Below are positions 61,984 to 64,000 of a stretch of DNA of 64,000 bases, piece by piece. How positions within the stretch are numbered: position 1 is the stretch's first letter; each line of letters starts with the position of its first letter. Position numbers and translations under genes: made by a program. The DNA is taken from positions 248,001-312,000 of the forward strand of contig JBLIEQ010000001.1 of NCBI GenBank assembly GCA_047633175.1, written 5' to 3'. The notes beneath the pieces were generated by a model. That model was given only the letters and a program-made list of their open reading frames with translations, was not told where the DNA came from and ran no database searches. Origin of the DNA: Motiliproteus sp047633175. GTDB lineage: Bacteria > Pseudomonadota > Gammaproteobacteria > Pseudomonadales > Balneatricaceae.

Positions 61984-62316
61984 TCAGCGGAACAGCGCTG
62001 CTGCCGACCCACAGGGATCAGGCAGCGCGAGGATGAATCCCCTGCTTGATCGCGTCGCCCGCGCTGCCTCGGCGAGCTTGAGGTCATAGGTCGCTTGCAG
62101 ATTGAGCCAGGACTGGGCATCACCGCCAAAGTAACGTGCCAGGCGGAGGGCGGTATCTGGCGTTACGATACGTCTTTCTCGGACGATGTCGTTGATACGA
62201 GCCGCAGGCACTCGCAGGGCTGTCGCCAGGTCGTTGGCGGACATCTCCAAGGGGAGCAGGTATTCCTCGCGCAGAATCTCGCTGGAGTGGATAGGACGCA
62301 TTTTATTGATTGCCAA
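61984..62316 (-). CDS. higA: HigA-type antitoxin (orphan)
   Basis: The protein has 110 residues from the TTG at 62316, six bases after AGGAGG; an ATG at 62301 (MRPIHSSEILREEYLLPLEMS) is the alternative. The helix-turn-helix is SANDLATALRVPAARINDIVRERRIVTPDTALRLARYFG. HigA antitoxins bind DNA and the HigB toxin. Only a relic of higB is upstream. Confidence 0.9.
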   Translation of the reverse strand: MAINKMRPIHSSEILREEYLLPLEMSANDLATALRVPAARINDIVRERRIVTPDTALRLARYFGGDAQSWLNLQATYDLKLAEAARATRSSRGFILALPDPCGSAAALFR

Positions 62317-62329
62317 GGAATTCCTCCTC

Positions 62330-62364
62330 AATGGTAATCCGCTAACTCAACATCTTCGATACCG
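62330..62364 (-). pseudogene. Relic of the HigB toxin 3' end
   Basis: Directly upstream of higA the minus strand reads GIEDVELADYH-stop, matching the typical HigB ending (AYDVEIVDYH). The frame goes on upstream to a TAG without any start codon or HigB-like sequence, so only the last dozen or so codons remain. Confidence 0.6.
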
Positions 62365-62484
62365 AAAATAGCTTTTTTGTGGGTTAGCCTTCGGTTTGAC
62401 AGTTTACTTGCAGCAGAGCGCGAGTTGTCGGACTACTTTCTACCCACAAAACGCCGACCCACAAAAACCGACCCACTGGCGCTC

Positions 62485-63102
62485 TCAGGGAGAGGGAGAG
62501 ACACCGTGCTTGAGCCGTATATACATCAGCGCGACGGTGATCGCATCGCCCAGGGCCGTATGGCGCTGCAGAATCGGCAGGTTCAATTTACTGGCGATGG
62601 TATCGAAGCGCAGATCGGTGTCCCCTCCTACCGACTTCCACTTGATAATATCGTGATACACATGCGATAGCTCGATCGCCTTATTAGGCAGGCCAAACCC
62701 GTAGATCGGACGTAAAAACTTATCCAGCATGCGCAGATCATAGTTGACGTAATAGCCCAGGATAGGGCGGTTACCTACGAACGCCAGCACCTGCGCCAGC
62801 GCCTCCTCGAGCTCGACTCCGTCGGAGAGGTCCATTGCCCGGAGCTTATGGATCTTGATCGAGTCGCCGGTCAGGCTCTTAGGCGGCTTGAGCTTAATAT
62901 CGAGTCGCTCGCTGGTCTTAACGCGCCGACCCTGGATTCTGACCGCGCCGATCGACAGTATCTCCGCCTTGCTGACATCGAGACTGGTCGTCTCACAGTC
63001 CAGAGAGACCACCTCATCGCCACGGTAGGGCTCAAACAGGTAGCCATAGGGACCGGCGCGATGCTTTTTCTTTTCTCTATAAATTCTAAATTTACGTAAC
63101 AA
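62485..63102 (-). CDS. DEDDh 3'-5' exonuclease (PolIII epsilon-like)
   Basis: The protein has 205 residues from a TTG with GGAG upstream. Exo motifs: VVSLDCETTSL (Asp-x-Glu), GYYVNYDLRML, and HTALGDAITV (His-x4-Asp). A basic N-terminus precedes the domain. In many relatives this gene follows a DUF294/CBS nucleotidyltransferase-like gene, as here; its substrate is not known. A 177-bp inverted-repeat element separates the two. Confidence 0.9.
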   Translation of the reverse strand: MLRKFRIYREKKKHRAGPYGYLFEPYRGDEVVSLDCETTSLDVSKAEILSIGAVRIQGRRVKTSERLDIKLKPPKSLTGDSIKIHKLRAMDLSDGVELEEALAQVLAFVGNRPILGYYVNYDLRMLDKFLRPIYGFGLPNKAIELSHVYHDIIKWKSVGGDTDLRFDTIASKLNLPILQRHTALGDAITVALMYIRLKHGVSPSP

Positions 63103-63118
63103 TATAATTCTCCGTCTA

Positions 63119-63295
63119 GCAGACTGTCGGACTTGAGCTGTGTTGCGAGGGAAAGACTGCTTTAAGACAGTTTTCGATCTTTTTTGAGGTTAATAGTGGT
63201 TCTATTAGCCGAAAAACAGAGTGTAAAATGGCCCCTCTTTAACTCAAAGAAAGCAGTTTTTCCGCAGTAGAGCAGTGTTAAGTCCGACAGCCTGC
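63119..63295. mobile_element. 177-bp MITE-like inverted-repeat element
   Basis: GCAGACTGTCGGACTT at the left pairs with AAGTCCGACAGCCTGC at the right (15 of 16), and the similarity extends inward to GGAAAGACTGCTTT/AAAGCAGTTTTTCC. No coding frame. It fills the gap between the DUF294 and exonuclease genes. No target duplication is clear. Confidence 0.75.
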
Positions 63296-63301
63296 TTTAC
63301 T

Positions 63302-64000
63302 CTAGCGCTCCAGATGAAACCTCAGAGTCAACGTCTTCTTAAACTCTTTGACCACCTGCAGCGACTCCCGCAGCAGATCCTTATCGAGCCGATTCAGATC
63401 ATCGGTAAGGATATGATTAGGCGAGTCATTAAAGTCTTCTTGATCCATGCGTTTAAGCTGCTGCGACAACCGGATCTGAATAAAGATCGACAGCGCCTCG
63501 GACAGATCCCGTCCCTGCTGTTTCTGCAGTACCCCGGCTTCAACCAGCGCGTCAATGCGCTTAAAGCTGTTCGTTTCTATGACCCTGTTTTGCAACGCCA
63601 GGGTGCGCACACCATGTACTATAGGAAAAATTCCGCCTTTCTTAATATCGATCGCATTATCCTTGGTCTTAATCCCGCCAAAGAAGGTCAGTGGTGTATC
63701 AAAGGCCAGCGACGCCTTGGCAAAATGGGAGAAAAACAGCTCATTGTCATGCATCTGCCGGAAAAACCAGTTGCGACCGGCCTTAAAGAGCGCTGGATTA
63801 CCCCCAACCGGCTTGGCATCGACAGCGATGGCCAAATTCATCAGCGCCTCACCATCGGCATCCGTTGCCCAGCGGTTCATCCGATCCGTCCAGTCACCCA
63901 GGTGCTGAACCCAGTAGGGGTTCGATACCATGATATTGCCAGGGCATTCGGGATAACCGAATTCGATCAGGGTTCGGGTAAATTTTTCCAGAATCGCCTC
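63302..64000 (-). CDS. DUF294 putative nucleotidyltransferase, C-terminal part (runs off the right edge)
   Basis: The frame is open to the window edge; 232 residues are present. GYPECPGNIMVSNPYW and SIFIQIRLSQQLKRMD match the C-terminal domains of CBS/DUF294 proteins (the full protein is about 600 residues with cNMP-binding and CBS domains upstream). It commonly precedes a DnaQ-like exonuclease gene. Function unknown. Confidence 0.85.
   Translation of the reverse strand, partial: EAILEKFTRTLIEFGYPECPGNIMVSNPYWVQHLGDWTDRMNRWATDADGEALMNLAIAVDAKPVGGNPALFKAGRNWFFRQMHDNELFFSHFAKASLAFDTPLTFFGGIKTKDNAIDIKKGGIFPIVHGVRTLALQNRVIETNSFKRIDALVEAGVLQKQQGRDLSEALSIFIQIRLSQQLKRMDQEDFNDSPNHILTDDLNRLDKDLLRESLQVVKEFKKTLTLRFHLER

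Overview
The window comes from a polarly flagellated gammaproteobacterium, most likely a marine, Oceanospirillales/Pseudomonas-like lineage. The signs are the order flhA-flhF-flhG-fliA-cheYZAB-motCD-parC-parP-cheW, sigma54 promoters in front of flagellar operons, the zipA-ligA pair, and Gammaproteobacteria-specific proteins such as YheU, ZipA and CheZ. The species cannot be named from the sequence alone. No rRNA, tRNA, CRISPR array or complete insertion sequence was seen.

Region 1 (1-17 kb) is a pyrimidine-type catabolic and coenzyme F420 region. On the plus strand are the end of a dihydropyrimidinase, a small YdcZ/DUF606 transporter and an NCS1 nucleobase permease. On the minus strand an eleven-gene, tightly packed run goes cofG-cofH-cofD-cofC-cofE (F420 biosynthesis), npdG (NADPH:F420 oxidoreductase), an F420-dependent luciferase-like oxidoreductase, a ureidopropionase-like amidohydrolase and pntAA-pntAB-pntB (transhydrogenase). 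It closes with three perfect 50-bp repeats and a terminator. Upstream lies a gene for a RutR homologue. The promoter in front of cofG carries a perfect RutR box (TTGACCA-N2-TGGTCAA) over its -35 element and a weaker second box over the start point. A similar box precedes the NCS1 gene. Together this suggests a uracil/pyrimidine-responsive regulon that builds F420, charges it from NADPH, and uses F420H2 in a reductive pyrimidine (or related heterocycle) pathway. This is the most interesting system in the window.

Region 2 (17-25 kb) is housekeeping: a CBS protein, a DUF4126 membrane protein, yheU, ligA, zipA and a reduced cytochrome c maturation cluster (ccmA-B-C-D-H, with no ccmE/F/G here).

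Region 3 (25-62 kb) is a nearly complete flagellar and chemotaxis locus. It holds a second FliK-like protein with a stand-alone FlhB C-domain (FhlB), a Rho paralogue lacking the RNA-binding N-terminus, the ParC/ParP array-positioning genes, cheW/B/A/Z/Y, motCD, fliA, flhGFA, then (after a non-flagellar block of hflX, a HAF-repeat autotransporter and iadA) flhB, fliRQPONML, fliK, fliJIHGFE. Sigma54 (GG-N10-GC) promoters were found before flhA, fliK and fliE. Local partial duplications scar the locus at the flhB 5' end and the fliH 3' end, and one copy of a ~113-bp MITE-like element sits between fliG and fliH.

Region 4 (62-64 kb) has an orphan HigA antitoxin with a relic of its toxin, a DEDDh exonuclease, a 177-bp inverted-repeat element and the C-terminal part of a DUF294 protein that runs off the window.
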